The position numbers and the translations under genes are program-made. From Tetrahymena elliotti 4EA (taxonomy: Eukaryota; Ciliophora; Oligohymenophorea; Hymenostomatida; Tetrahymenidae), in contig JH720318.1 in the NCBI GenBank assembly GCA_000231825.2, forward strand, positions 576,539 to 640,538: a stretch of 64,000 nucleotides of DNA. The letters run 5' to 3'. The notes beneath the pieces were generated by a model, which saw only the letters and a program-made list of their open reading frames with translations, was not told where the DNA came from and made no database searches. Shown piece after piece: positions 39,201 through 52,928 of the stretch (positions are counted from its first letter, which is position 1; the number at the start of each line of letters is the position of its first letter).

Positions 39201-42200
39201 AATAAGATAATTTTTTACATTATATTTACCCAATCAGGATCTTTTTTTTGATTGACTAAGTCTTTTTTCCAAAATTCAGCAACTTTCTTTATCAAGTAAA
39301 TATCTTTGTATGAAAATTTGATGATTGTTTTGTCAAAGTTTATATCATGTCTAACATTAAAGAAGACAGGATGGTAAGGTTTATCAGCAATTTAAATGTA
39401 TTTATTCATGTGCCACAAAATATTAGCAGGCATTAAAATGCTACGACGAGGAATTTAATCAAATTTTGATTTTCCTAAATCATAAATATTGCATCTATAT
39501 AGCTCAAAATCTTTTAATGTTACAGAGAAAGTATAGACATCACCCATATCATTTAAATATTCATTATCTACTTATCCTTTCATAAATCTCTCCCTAAAGT
39601 CTTCTTATTATTTCATTTTTTATCTTTATATCCAAAAATAAATTAATAAATGTTTTGAAATCCTCTTAAAATAAAAAATATAAACCTCATGAAGACATAT
39701 GAAACCTCTCCTCTAGAGAAGAGAACTAAATCACTTTGGTCGCATGGTAAAATTAGTTAACAATTTATTAGGTTAGTCATGAAAATGATTCTATTTAAAT
39801 CATCCCACACATCTTTTTTTGGCCAACAATCTTACTGCATCATTGACCAAAATGCTACATTCATTATTACACTTGACTTTACATAAACTTTTACATCCTA
39901 AAATTTCAAGAGCATATCCTTTAAATATAAAAAAATTATTCATTATGTTTTCAAGAAAAATAACTTTTCTTATATTACTTTATCACCACTTCCAGAAAAC
40001 ATATTCTCAAAGAAAATAAATTGAACTTTTTCTTAATTAAAATCTTTATCTTCAAACCCATATGTACTCATTTAAGAAAGTTATAGTGGGGTGTACTAAC
40101 GATCTAATACGAATGAGTGATCTATTTAGAATAATTCACTAGATTTTCCTTGCAATTTAATTTTTTAGACCTTTAAGATATCTTCTCCCATCAACTTTTT
40201 TTCAATTAAATTGAAATTATCAACTTTATCATAATAGGAGATATTTATTTTTTCACCATATAAAGCAATAACGATATTATTCTTTTAATCTTTTAACCAC
40301 TTTAGACGTAATCTATTTATCACTAATTTAATATGAGGAATATCATCTACTCTACTCATTGCAAAAACAGAAACATTTGGAAAATCGATATAGAAATTCA
40401 TTTCAGCTAATTTTTTTATAGAGAAAAAAAGCTAATAATATGATTAAAAATTTAAATTTTACCTGGTGGAAATAACTATTAGACCTTTTAAGAGTGATTA
40501 AACCAAATATCTTTATTATCATTTTAAGTAAAATTGTGTATGATCATTCTAATAATATGAATGTATTCATTTCTAAATAGTTTAAGAGTAAATGGATGTA
40601 ACTCACTTCTAATCCAAAATCCACTATCAATAACGCTATCTATTTTTTAAATTAAAGTAATTTATTACATTTTTTTTTCAAAGGTATTTTTACTATCTAA
40701 TTCTGGATATAAGTAATTCAAATTTGGATAGAAGCACATTCTATTCCATTTCATATTGTATCTTGTGAGAGTGGATATATTTTTATAAATGCAGTTATCT
40801 TTAACATGTTAGATAGTCATTGGATGAACATGAATAATCCAATCTTCTTCTAATAAATTAAATAATCTATCAGCACCCTATGGAACTATTAATTTCTATT
40901 TAAAATAATTAGTCAAGTAATATTTGAATATTTTGAATATTTACTTTATATCTCCTATTTGATAAAAAGGGAGAGTTATAAACTTCCACAAATTTAGTGT
41001 CAAGTTAAAAGAATTCTGTAAATTAAGGGAATGGCTTAATTTAAACAAAAGAATCATGTAGATAAACTCTAATATCCATAAATGTGGCAAAAAGTATTTT
41101 TTGAAGCATTTCTATCTTACTACCCCACACCTAAATTTACATTAAATAGTTTATATCTTTTTTTTGAATTTAAAAATTACATTTTTAGGTTTAAGATCAG
41201 GTTGTAGGAATTATTTGTTGAAAAAATCATCATTCATAGTTAAAAACTCAGGCTAAATGAAGATCCAACAAAAATAATTAACAATGTAATTAATCAATCT
41301 CATAATAGGTTATTGCTAGTATACTGCAAAAATTTCGTTGAAGTCAAGTTGCAAGAAAGAGTTTACTCTATCTTTGTTGTAAATATTTTGATCCTAATAA
41401 GAAGCGAACCTAAATCTTCCATTATTCTTCTTAGAGTTTTCTGCTCCAATTTTTCTGCCAGCCAAAGGAGTTGGTTTAATCTTTAATTCATTTAATTTTA
41501 AAATAAAATTAATATTCTTTTAAATTTTATCAAATAATGCCTACCTAATCAAAGTACAAATTTGAGTCTATAGTTTTTGGGTAGTTAGTAATATCATTAA
41601 GAACAAATTCTTTAATAGTTCCATCTAAATATTTTGCTTCAGCAGTTTTTTTAAAGAAGACATTTACATCTTAAATTTTGCCATTGTAAATACCCATGTG
41701 AGAAGTACGATGTACGAGATTTACTTCTAACTATTCAATTTAAATTCCTAAATCAAAAAGCAATTGTGAACATCTTCCTGCTTCTAAGGCTTGACTGTAA
41801 TTGATAAAAAGCTGCTACTTATCTTTAACAGTTTAAAAACTCTAACTATAAGCTTGCTCTCTTTCTTGATTTCTATGAATTGCTTCTTATAGTAGTTACT
41901 CAAGAGTCATCTCTTCCTCTTACTTGAATATAGTTACAACGGGTAGGCCTTTCATTAATTTAACCCATTCTCTTATCTTTAGCACAGTATCTGGTTTCCA
42001 ATTAACCAAAGCTTTTTACATTGTAACTATTATTTCCTTATTTCCAACATTTATTTTTTTGTTATTTTTTCTATTTATGATTAGTATTTCAGAAAAAGAA
42101 TTTTTTTCAGTTAATATCAAGGGTTAAAATCTTTCATTAGTGAACCTAAAAACGCCATCAAGTAAAATTATTTGCTTAAACTGAATAGAAAGCTAAGATT

Positions 42201-45200
42201 CTGCTTAGTAGCTTTTATTTTCTACTTTTAATTTATATAATTGCAAATCTATGTAATAGTCTTACTCACTCTAATCATCTGCTTCACCATTATTAATATT
42301 ATCTGGACTATTCATTACTTTTTAAGCAGGCTAATTAGCATTAGTTCTACCTTAATCCTAAGATTTTCTTAACTTATATTTAATTATTTTTAGATTAAAC
42401 TTATCCATAGAAAGGGAAATAAAAGAATTTAAGCTGCTTTGATTATTACTTCTGCTTTCAGATCTTTACTTATCTTCTTTCTACTATGCTGCTTCTAGAA
42501 AGCTATCTTTACCCTTATCTTACTTGCTTCCAGGTATATTATCCTGTTCATCTTTTTTGCTATTTGAATCCTCTAACTCTTCTTCTTCTTTCTCTTTTAG
42601 TTTAATTAATTCCTCAATAGTAGCATATTCTTCAACTTTCTAAATTAATTTTGTAGTCCATTCTGTCAAATCTTTTTTCTAATCACAAGCAAGCTCACAT
42701 TAATCATATCTTTTTTTAAATTGTTAAAAAAATTCATGATCAACAAATCAAAAAATAAAAAATTTTAAATACCTATTTTTAATGCTAAAAGTGTAAGCGT
42801 GAAATTAAAAACTTTGAGGGTTTGAACTTTTTTTTTGAGGTGATGAACTAGAGTTGGTAAGAGAATTATGAATCAAAGAGTTTTTAATATATATCTATTT
42901 TATAATATCTGAAGAAGAAAGAGAATCATCAGTAAAAAAGTACAAATAAGCTCCAGCAAACACAACAAAATACCTATTCCACTCATAATTTTCTTTACAT
43001 TGCAAATAACCTTTATGAGTGCAGTTTGATAGCAGCTTTTCTTTTAATTTTTCTCTTTTTTCCTATTTTTTATTCTTTTTTAGTCTAAATGCTTAGGGAA
43101 TAAGAAGAATTTTTTAGCAGAATGCTTCAGTCAATTCGAGTGAAAGAGAAGGAAGTAATAAAGTTGTTTTAAATAAAGGAATCTCATCATTAGGCTTAGT
43201 TCTAGTGGTAGAATAGCGAGCTAAGTTTTGGGATGATTATTACTTATTTTAGATTATTTCTGCTTGCAAAGTGTAATCTTTTAACAAGTAAGTACATACA
43301 TTAGTTTCTTTTAAACATAAGCTAATATTTTCAATATAAGCGTTGTGCTGTATTTTACAGCTAGAATTTGTATTTATATTTTTAATTGAAATCTTTGGTA
43401 CTTTAAGTTCCCACATAGACTCTGAAGTATCTACAGGTATTCTAACTTTCTATCTAAAAATTTCAATATCTAATATCCATTCATTTTTACTTTATTACTT
43501 TATTGCTCTAGAAAATCTATTTGTAGTTTCATCTTAAATTTATTCTATTTTTTACCATGTTGCTGACTTTAAAAATTCATCTTAATTTTTAATTTCAAAA
43601 AACTTCTTTGTTCTATCAATAAAGTCTTTATCATAAAAAACAACTAAAGGCTGTACACGACATTTAACATATGATTTAAATTTAATATAATCATCTTCAT
43701 CATTAATACCAGGAGGCTATTGTTATTATCCAGCCTACTCTGCATTAAGCCCAGAACCAATAGATGAACTTTTTGGATTAATTTTTGGCTAATCTTCTAC
43801 TTTTTACTCACTAGACTGAGTCAATATTGTCTTTTCTAATGTTATACTTAAAAATGGGCTAACTTAGTCAATTGACTACTTGTTTCTATCTCTTTTTGAC
43901 TTACTTTCACTTTCAGAAAACTGTGAGTTGAATTCACTTAAATCATCATCATCTTAGGTTTTATATTCTTCTTCTATTTAATTTGATTTCATGTTTTTAC
44001 CTCTAAAGTCATCTAAGTATCCCAATTCTTCATTTTCAAAATCTCTAAAATTTTCCTCATTTTTAGGGCAATAAACATATTTATTAATTTTTTTATAAAG
44101 TTTTCTAGACGAAGAGTGGAACAAAAGAGGTTATGGAGAATTGATAAATGGAGAATCTAAACTAATATTTTTGTTATGCATTTCTTTTTAATAATCTTTA
44201 TTGCTGCCATTCAATCTCTAATTATCATTTTTTATACCTTAAAATAAGATAACATTACGAACAGTGAATTCAATATGCTGACTTTCTTAACCATTTTTTG
44301 ACATATAAAAATGTATTTTATTAACATCTAGTTGTAAATTTTAGGTTGGACTTTCTTGTAAGACAATACTTAAAATATGTAAATTAAAATCAATGATCAA
44401 ATTTATTTTCTTCTTCTTTTTAGCTAAGTTCATAAGCTATTTTTTAGTTAAATTAGTTTTATTTTTGCTTTATCCATCATTAACACTGCTTTGATTCTTG
44501 TTTTTTTCAGGAGAATCTAAGAAATCATTTTCTTTAGCAAATTCAATCTCAATTTTTCTTTCGATTTCTTCTTACTCCTATTTAGTAAGAGATTCGTTTT
44601 TACTTTGGAAGAACCATTTTTATTTATTTTTCTTTTCCTATTCTTAGTCTATAGTCTTTTCTTTAATCCTTTTCTTAGCACATTCTCTTGACCACTCAAA
44701 CAATATCTCATACTTAACCTATTTATTAAATAAATAAATAAAAAAATAAATAAATGCAAAACATTTATTATATATTCATCAAAAAGCAAACCTTTCTTAA
44801 AATAATTGGCATTTGAGTCTTTTTGATATCAAAAGTACTATTTTAAAGACCTTCTTGCTGTTTAATTTATTCCATAACTTCTAAAAATAATTATTTATAT
44901 TCAGCTAAATCTTATTCTGATAAATTGTCTTCTTCTGGTTTTTTTTAATCATTTTAAGCCATCCATAACAATTTTTTATAAATTTGCATCTTTTCTAATA
45001 ATTTTGTAATTTATAAAAGCTATTAAACTTTAAGGATAAATTCTAGCTTTTATTGCTCTACTTAGCAAATCACCTCACTGCTATCTATCTTTTAAGAAAC
45101 TTTCACATTAATAGATAAATTTAAAATTTCTTTTTTGTTTTCACTAATTATAAAAATAAATCATTAATTTATTTTGATGATTAATTTAGAATAAATTTAC

Positions 45201-46138
45201 TTATTTTGTTATACATATTACACCATTTTTTAACTAATATTTTGCTGGTCTTTTGTTAAGAATTCAGTCTCTGTATCATTCCAATATAAAGATAAATTTT
45301 TGATTTCTCCTAATTTCCTGATAAGCTAATCTTATGTCTAAGTTCCATCCAAAAATTTCTTTTTCTATTATATTTATTAAATTAATACGGATTTGCTATT
45401 TTTATTTAATATTATCCTAAAAATTTTTATGTAAACCAATTGTTTTGAAAAGAGCATTTAATAATAAATAAACAAATAAATACCCATTCTCCATCACAAG
45501 TAAAAACACTAATTTCTTCTAAAGAAACACCTGTTTATATATTCAAATTAGGAGTTAGTTTTATTTATTATTTTAATTTATTTACCCCATGAGTATTGCT
45601 GTATTTTATCCTCCCATCTAAAATGAATTCTTTATATCGTTAACTCCAAATTATCAATAATTCTTTTTGTAAGCTTTCCTAAATAAGATTAGCTGTTACC
45701 CTATTCTTAATTATTGCTATTATCTGCATTTTTTGTTTACATTAAAGAATTCTATTCTTACTTCATTAAAAACTTTTCTATGCACATTTATAAATAATTC
45801 TATATGATTGTTAACTTTCTATTTATTGCTTTATCATCCTAGAAATTCCAATTTTTTTCATCTATAGGTTCAACTAAAATAAAAATATCAGAAAGAATAA
45901 TTTAAACTGGCATAGAGGAAAGCTTAGTCCAAGGAACTTTAATAATTAAGCTACCGATATTTGAATACTTTATCTTCAAAGGATATTCAAGACTATCCAT
46001 TAAATCGCTTCTTATACTAACATTTTCTATTTTTATATCTCCTTTCCATACTCCTAAATGAAGATTGTTTTAATCTAATCCAGTAATAAATCTGCCAAAA
46101 TAATTGTTCAAGATTCTCTCTAATATAGATTCAAACAT
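33284..46138 (-). CDS. VPS13: VPS13 (chorein) bridge-type lipid transfer protein
   Basis: Very large protein that moves lipids between membranes at contact sites. The N-terminus from ATG 46136-46138 is the chorein motif: MFESILERILNNYFGRFITG, NLHLGVWKGDIKIENVSIRS, LEYPLKIKYSNIGSLIIKVP and WTKLSS, then LELTIQRIHFRWEDKIQ (the conserved 'HiRyED' segment). Near the other end, SLISWNKQKRQEIALCHL and GFIQIDNNISYSASFPVVFT (about 35380-35590) match the end of the repeating groove domain. The C-terminal ATG_C-like block is at 34374-34565 (MIGSLNLIANPLGFAKSIY, GPVEGTISIFKGVGSLAKNS), continuing with GFASKT-type sequence near 33930. A PH-like end follows (LVLTLHYIILMRFKDNKF, IWDVDINNITQINSSDTS). Many small introns; roughly 3,500 residues. 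The final exon reads open to TGA at 33284-33286, but an intron beginning near 33475 could give another end. Heads the long minus-strand run. Confidence 0.93.
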
Positions 46139-46866
46139 TTTTTAACTTCAAAACTCTTACAACTAACTTAAATGCTTGATGTAGCTAATTATATGGCCTC
46201 TTTTTCTATGATTGAATATATGTTTGCAAGGGAAAGATAAAAAATTATAGCTCTTTGTATTTTTTATCTTTTAATACAATTAAGCAAACAAATCAAATTA
46301 TTAATAATAATCAAAAAAATATGTAAATTAAGTAAAAAGTGTGGACACTTACAGCTATTTAATTTATCTATTTATCAAAAAAAAAAATTCAATATATTTT
46401 ACACTTTGAATATAATTTTTATTCTCCATATAAATAAAAAGCTTTTTAATATTAATAGAAGTAAGTAAGCAGCTTATTATATTTTATTAAGAAGTAGTAT
46501 TTTTATTTCTTTAAAAAATTATTTGGTTCTCTAAAATAATCTAAATTTATTTTTGTTTCAATTTACTGATTAATTAAATTATAACTTAGCACTTGAAGCA
46601 TAGTATATCTTATTTTCATTATTAAAACGCCATAGATTCTTTGGTTAATGCATTTCTATGAAAACTCTTAATTAATTAATGAGATTTGAAATGAAATAAT
46701 GATTTAGGTTTAAGATAGTAAGAATTAAATTAATATGTTATTTACATACATAATTTGGTAAATTGAAATAAATATTTAAAAAATAATACAAATAAAAAGT
46801 TGAGAATTAATGATCAATTTATTAATTAAAATAATTGAATTTTTATTGAAATTTATTTATCTTTGG
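46139..46866. other. AT-rich intergenic region upstream of VPS13
   Basis: Between two minus-strand genes; VPS13 promoter expected. No other signal seen. Confidence 0.6.
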
Positions 46867-49800
46867 TCAATCTGATTTGAATAATTTACTTTCATAGTTC
46901 TAAGATAAGAAATTTGGTTAAGCATCTTTATTTAGTTTACTATCATAATACTATGAAGTTAAATTAGCTTATTCTTTGGATATATTACTATTTAGTTGTT
47001 AAAAATTATTTTATGAAATAGTTCCTTAATAGTATGGATGAATTATGCTCCTTGCATCCCCTTTATCACTTTCGATTCCATAAATATTTTTTGATACATT
47101 ACACGAAATAGTTTACTTGTGATCTTCTGGGAGAAGCTAACTTTGAAATTAAGACTTCTAATATAAGAAGCTATTTTAAGGATTTTAAGAAAATGCAGCT
47201 GTTTTTTATTTATTAAAAGAGAGTTAAAATAAGAATATAAAATAAAATTTTTCAATAATAACTTACGATAAGAAGATAATTACTTGCTTTGTTGTTTCAT
47301 ATAATGGTTTATATTTGAGTAATTTTACTCACTTAGTTCTAAGATTACAGTAAGCTCTTTTGCATCTCTCTCATCCATAACTTCTTTTTTATATTCAAAG
47401 TCTGAACACTAACTCTAATTTTCCTAAGGTTAGTTATACTTAATCAAGCTTTTGGAGTCTCTTACTAAATTAACAAAATTGTCTGAAGATTTTTCTCTTT
47501 CTCTTATATTATCTATAATGTTAATTTCATAGTCTTCATTATTGATGTCTTTATAATCTTAGTTATCTTTCTGTTAGAGTTATTTTTATTTATCTCCATT
47601 AGTTAAAATATTCTAACTCGCATTATATTCTGCTTTGGAGATAAATTTTTCTATATTGTTAAAGAGCCTTCTCTCTGCAGAAGGTTCTTCCACTTGCCTA
47701 TCGGTTATACCTAGATTGCTCATGTCGTTATAAGGATTATTAATATTAAAAATAGAACATGTTTTATTTTCTGCATCTTTATTATTAATTTCAATTAATG
47801 TGTATTCTTGATTAATTTCTTAAAATGGTGTTATTGTTCCATCATTTTTGTAATTAAATGAATATTATTAATCTCTAATTTGTAAATTCTTTTAGCTTTA
47901 TAAGAATTTTCTATCAGAAGCTTACTCTATATTATCATGGCTTTATTAGAAGCTCATTGCATTTGATGGTCGATTGATAGCATTATTAGAATAATCGTCG
48001 TTGATATTATTTCTAGATCCCTAAGCCAAATTAACCTTAATTTATGCTACTTTAATTGGAAATATGGAATTATTATCATCTTTAGCTTTGGATTTCTAGG
48101 TAGCTAGTGGGAAATTTATTGTATGTTAATCATTAGGTAGACCATCTAAACTGACAATATCTTACTTATTACTTAAAACCATCTTTTAATCTAAATTCAT
48201 CAAAGACCCTTATTCTTAAATATCGCCTTCATGGTTGGGATTATTTGTATATAAATAATTTTATAAATAAAAGCTGTAAATATGGTTGATATTACTGTCT
48301 TTCTTTTCTTGAGTATAAAACAAAGGCATAGGTGATAAATAAGATATGTATTCTTCAATTTGAGATAAACAGTTTGTTTCTTTCTAAATTTTGGATGTGT
48401 ATTCATAATTTTGAATGCTTTGTTCAATTTTTATACAAATTCTCACAAGCTTTAATTATCTATATTTCCCTTTTTCTACTATTTCTTCTATTTCTTAGAT
48501 ATCAACTTATTAGGCCTCCCTTGAAGTACCTATTGCATTTATGTTAATGCTGTTATCATTTGCTATCTATTAATTCATATTTTAGTTGTTGATGTTGCTG
48601 TTATTTTTTATTTCTTAATTCTAATTACAACTTTATATTAATGATTGTTAATTTATTTCATTCATGCTTGTCAATTGAAAGGTATTTTTTCCAGTTATTT
48701 ATTGCTGTATTTAAGCTATAAAAGGCTAGATACTATTTTGATTATTGTTTTTATCTTATGAATTACTCATTGTTTATGATACTTAAACAGACATCTAGTT
48801 CAATTATAAATTCTTATTAGCTCCAGTTAATAGCTACTATTATTTATTTTAGTTTTACAAGTTTTCAATATCCTAACTATCTTATTATTATTTCTAATTT
48901 TTTAATGGAGTTTCTAAGGTATTGATCTATTCATTGTTATTGTAAGGATTAGGAAAATTAATTCTATAATATGGCTATATTGTACTGCTTGCATGTTAGA
49001 TATTAGATATACTTGGAAGTTAAATTTCATTTTACTTTTTATCTGTTTATATTTATATTGAGTTTCTTTTTTAAGTTAACCCCTAAGGAGACTTTTAATT
49101 AGAATTTAAAGTGGTAAAATTCTTAGCTCCAATAAATTGTTAACTTTGTTAATAGTTTCCTATTTAGTTTGTATTATTCTTTTATATCTATTTATTTTAC
49201 TCTAATTACTAGCAAGCTTTAATAGCCTCTTTTAAGTATCTCTTTCGAAAAGCTAGTTGAGGATTAAAAGCTCCTTCTTTAGAATAAAATTTATGTGTTT
49301 GCATAGTAATGCCACTTGAGTAATCTTTGTAGAGACCATAAATTTATTGGATTACAGATAATATCATATCTTTGTAGGTTTCTAAATCTTCTTCTTGGTA
49401 AAAAGAATTAACCCTTTCTGTCTTAGTAATTAGAGGTGATGTTTAATTGGAGATACCTTGCTATGCCTAGTGAAATATGCCAGTAGTTTGTGTCTTAATA
49501 TTTTGAGCAACTGCTCTTTCACTATTTTCTTCAATTAATTAATCTCCAAATATTTTCCTAAACTACAATTTTTCTTATTCTGAAAGAATTTTAGGATCTA
49601 TGTATGGAATATATTCAAGCTATTGTATGACAGTTTTTTCACCAAAAGAGATCATTTTAGTGAAGAAATCTAATATTATCTTAAGATTAGTCATTGAAGT
49701 TCTTTATTAATAAATATCTAATATTCTATTAGTGACTGAATCATACACTCCTTTGTTTTTTTTGTTCATAATTTAGAATGAAATATCGTTAAAAACAAAG

Positions 49801-50927
49801 TCTAAAACTTGTATGTCAAACAAACTTAAGTTCATAAAATTTGAATAAAAAATTAATTATTGATATTAGAAAACATCTTTCTGAAACTGCTAATAAGCTG
49901 CTGTGTTTTTATTTTAATCATCATTTTCATTTTTCTCTCTTTATTTCATTTCTTATGGAATCCATTTTATTTTATACTTTTTATACTATGGGTGCTAAAG
50001 CTCTAAGCAGCTGAGTTGGTATTCTTTTAAGTCGTTTAATATTGTTTATATTTATAAGCGAGATTTTATTAAGATCCAAAGCTATTAAAACTGCAAGCTG
50101 CTTGCACAAAATTGGCAAATGTCTTAGGTTTATGGCTATCCTTGCTGTGTTTAATTTTAATTTTTTGTGTTAAGAGAGTTTTTATTATGAAAGATGTGTT
50201 TAGCGTATAGAGAATTTCCTTGCATTTAAGTGTTTATGGTTTTGCTAATGCAAGGATTAATATCATTTAGGCAATTTATATTTGAAAAGGAATGGTTATT
50301 ATAATACTAATTAAATTGGCTTTGGCTTTAGAAGTTAAAGTAATGGTTAATTGTTTGTCGTTTAGGAATGCTAGGTATAATATCTATATTAGAGTGAGAT
50401 ACTAAGGTACCTGGAGATTCGATTTGGTTTCTCGTTTGTTAATTGGCATTTGAATTAGCTATTCCATAATCCTAATTAAGATCTGTAATCCCAAAGTGAG
50501 TTCTTGTTTAATGAATTACAATGTCACTTTTATCAATTGAGTGAGGTATTGGCATACTAGAGTTTGATGTGATAATACTTAATTCTTTAATAACTTGAGT
50601 AATTTAAGCTTAAACTTATTCAATACGTGAAATATATAAATCAAATATCTTTTATTCTTATTACTTAAATAATATTATCCCATATTCTTAGTTATCTTAT
50701 AATTTAATTATGTGCAAACTCCCTTTGAGAGTGTATATACCACTATTTAATTACAGAGTTTGATATTTTCTATATAATTACCTATTAATAACTTATTTAC
50801 CATATAAAAATTATTCTTTAATTATATTAATCAAAGATTTTTATTCCTTAAATTCTAAATTAAATTTATTTTTGGCTTATTCGAATTCCTATTGCAAGAA
50901 TTTGTAGTCTTCTTCCTTTTGAAACAT
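46867..50927 (-). CDS. Large Q/N-rich protein of unknown function
   Basis: I do not recognise a family. From ATG 50925-50927 it reads MFQKEEDYKFLQQEFEQAKN, a short coiled-coil start. After an intron (probably GTTATT...AAAAG, about 50640-50805) comes IFDLYISRIEQVQAQITQVI. Very long exons follow without TGA. They contain an ordered helical block around 49400-50000 (LDFVFNDISFQIMNKKNKGV, IILDFFTKMISFGEKTVIQQ, ERAVAQNIKTQTTG) and a CQFCASSLQF motif. Long Q/N-rich tracts lie near 48550-49250, and acidic/N-rich sequence near 47300-48150. A last exon ends ESKLFKSD-TGA at 46867-46869. Over 1,200 residues, no membrane segments. The Q/N tracts resemble low-complexity, condensate-prone sequence; the helical block could be a real domain. 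Minus-strand neighbours on both sides. Confidence 0.8.
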
Positions 50928-51086
50928 ATTTAATTAAATAAAAATTCTTTAATTCCTAATAAAATTCTGTCTAAATTAAGAACTTTGCAAACAGAGTAAA
51001 TAGAATTATTTTACCTTAAAATTAAATGATTCTGCATTAAATCCTTTCCAACTGGAGAGAAGTTTATTTTTCAGCCTAGACCCTAT

Positions 51087-52487
51087 TCATTAATTAACAT
51101 AAATTACAATTTGATTTAAGAATTTGATAAGAATACTAAATTTGAATTTTTTAATAAAATGTTTATCACGATAAAAATTATGTTGAAATTTAGTGATAAT
51201 TTTATTTATTTGATTAGGATTCTACTCAATCGATCGAAATATGTTTTTTATCCATAAAATTAAGTTTTATAATTTATTTTTAAAAGTGTAAGCTAATAAA
51301 AGGAAAGATGTGAATTGGGAACAAATTAAATTTATGAAAGAAAAGTAGAAATAATTTAATACCAAAATCTCCATTATCTTTATTTACATTTAAATTGACC
51401 TCGATATCACTTTTACTTTTATGAACAAAACTCCCTGATTTTTTTTATTAGCTACTTATATTAGAAGAAGCATATTCATCTTATTTTTCGCTAGTAGATT
51501 AAGTAATATCATTCAAATTTTTCAAAATTTTTTACTTCTCAGTTTAGACCTTTTTAATTGAATAATTATAATGAATGCAGGCATTTTTTTCTAATTTATT
51601 TATATACTAGTAGTTAAATTCTTTTAGTAGAATCTTTCTCTCTATTTTATTACTTATTTATTGATCTAATATACCCATATATAGAACTATAGCAATAGTT
51701 ATTAGCATAGAGCTTGTATAAAGCACTGCTATTATAATTTGTTGTACCAATATAACCAAAATAATTACATAAATGGGTAATACAATAACTCTCTAGTGAT
51801 CTAAAAGCATTTTATACTTAAGCTATTATGCTATTAATAATTATATTAAACTTTGAATCTGCTATGTGTACAAAATATTCTAGCTATCAAATTATGTCTA
51901 ATCCAAATCATCATTAGTAGATTATTTTAACAAAAAAGCTAAAACAGTTGTTGTTATAAAAAAAAAAACTAAAATCCAATGCTAGGTTGCATTTGCTTTA
52001 TTATACTAATTAAAAGCTAGATGAATGAAAGACTAAATAAATTGTATTATAACGATTATCACTAAGAAAGTAGAGTTTTTTATTAATTCAAAATCATTTA
52101 GATAAACCCAAAATATTGAAGAAACAATATTCATTAAAAATATGCCATATTTCTAAAACAATTAATCTTTAAATTGCATCTCTATTTATCCCTTGACTTA
52201 TATCTAATATGTTGAATAGCTTTTTCTTTTTATTATTTTTATAGTTTGGATAATTTCAGCTTTGCGCTTACTTTTCTCTAATTATTGCTAAATTTATAAG
52301 TCCTTACTTACTGAAACTTGCTAAATATTGATTTTATTAATTATGATAAAAATATTTACTTTGAATATTATAAACTTTTTTCTTTATTTAATTTCTTTTT
52401 AAAATTACCTTAATAAACCCTTCTCTATGTCTCCTTTGTATGTTATTATTTACCACAATAATCAATCAGCCCATCAATTAGATTCAT
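51087..52487 (-). CDS. Multi-pass membrane protein of unknown function
   Basis: Starts MNLIDGLIDYCGKQQHTKET at 52487; a 50-nt intron (GTAATTTT...TTCAAAG, about 52359-52409) joins RRVYQ to VNIFIIINKINIQQ. About five hydrophobic helices follow: around GIFLMNIVSSIFWVYL, TFLVIIVIIQFIQSFIHLAF, HWILVFFFITTTVLAFLL, RVIVLPIYVIILVILVQQII and LYTSSMLITIAIVLYMGIL. A cytosolic basic helix is next (IERKILLKEFNYQYINKLEK), then a Ser-rich linker (QSTSEKQDEYASSNISSQQ). A last exon begins after an intron near 51290-51362, reads AYTFKNKLQNLILWIKNIFR and ends at TGA 51087-51089. About 400 residues. The layout resembles the sensor part of ciliate receptor-like enzymes (membrane domain then linker), but no kinase or cyclase domain follows. 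Function unknown. Confidence 0.8.
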
Positions 52488-52928
52488 TAAAAAAAAAATT
52501 TGTTTTTAGACTCTCGCACAATTTAACTTTATTTCAATGCACTATTGGTTTTAAAATAATAATATCGTAGTAAAGAACATTAAATTCATCAATCTTATTT
52601 TTATTCATTTATCAATGCTTTAATCTACTTTGATAATTCTTTTTGAGTTTAAGAAAACCAGTTTTTATTACCATCAAAATTTGAGATTGTTTGATTGCTC
52701 ATTAAATAAATTTCATATAATTATTCTTTTTTTAGTTTATTGTAAATTCTTTCACAAATCAAAAATTTTAACATAAAAAGAAAAGTTCATAGTACGGAAC
52801 AAAATCAAATTAATAAAATCAGTAATTGATGACAAATAAATATAATTATAACAGCAGCCATTGATTTTAACCAAATTATTTTAATTAATTATTTTGCAAG
52901 AAATAAATATAATTTTAATAATTATAAA
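52488..52928. other. AT-rich intergenic region
   Basis: Between two minus-strand genes; promoter of the membrane protein expected. Nothing else seen. Confidence 0.55.
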
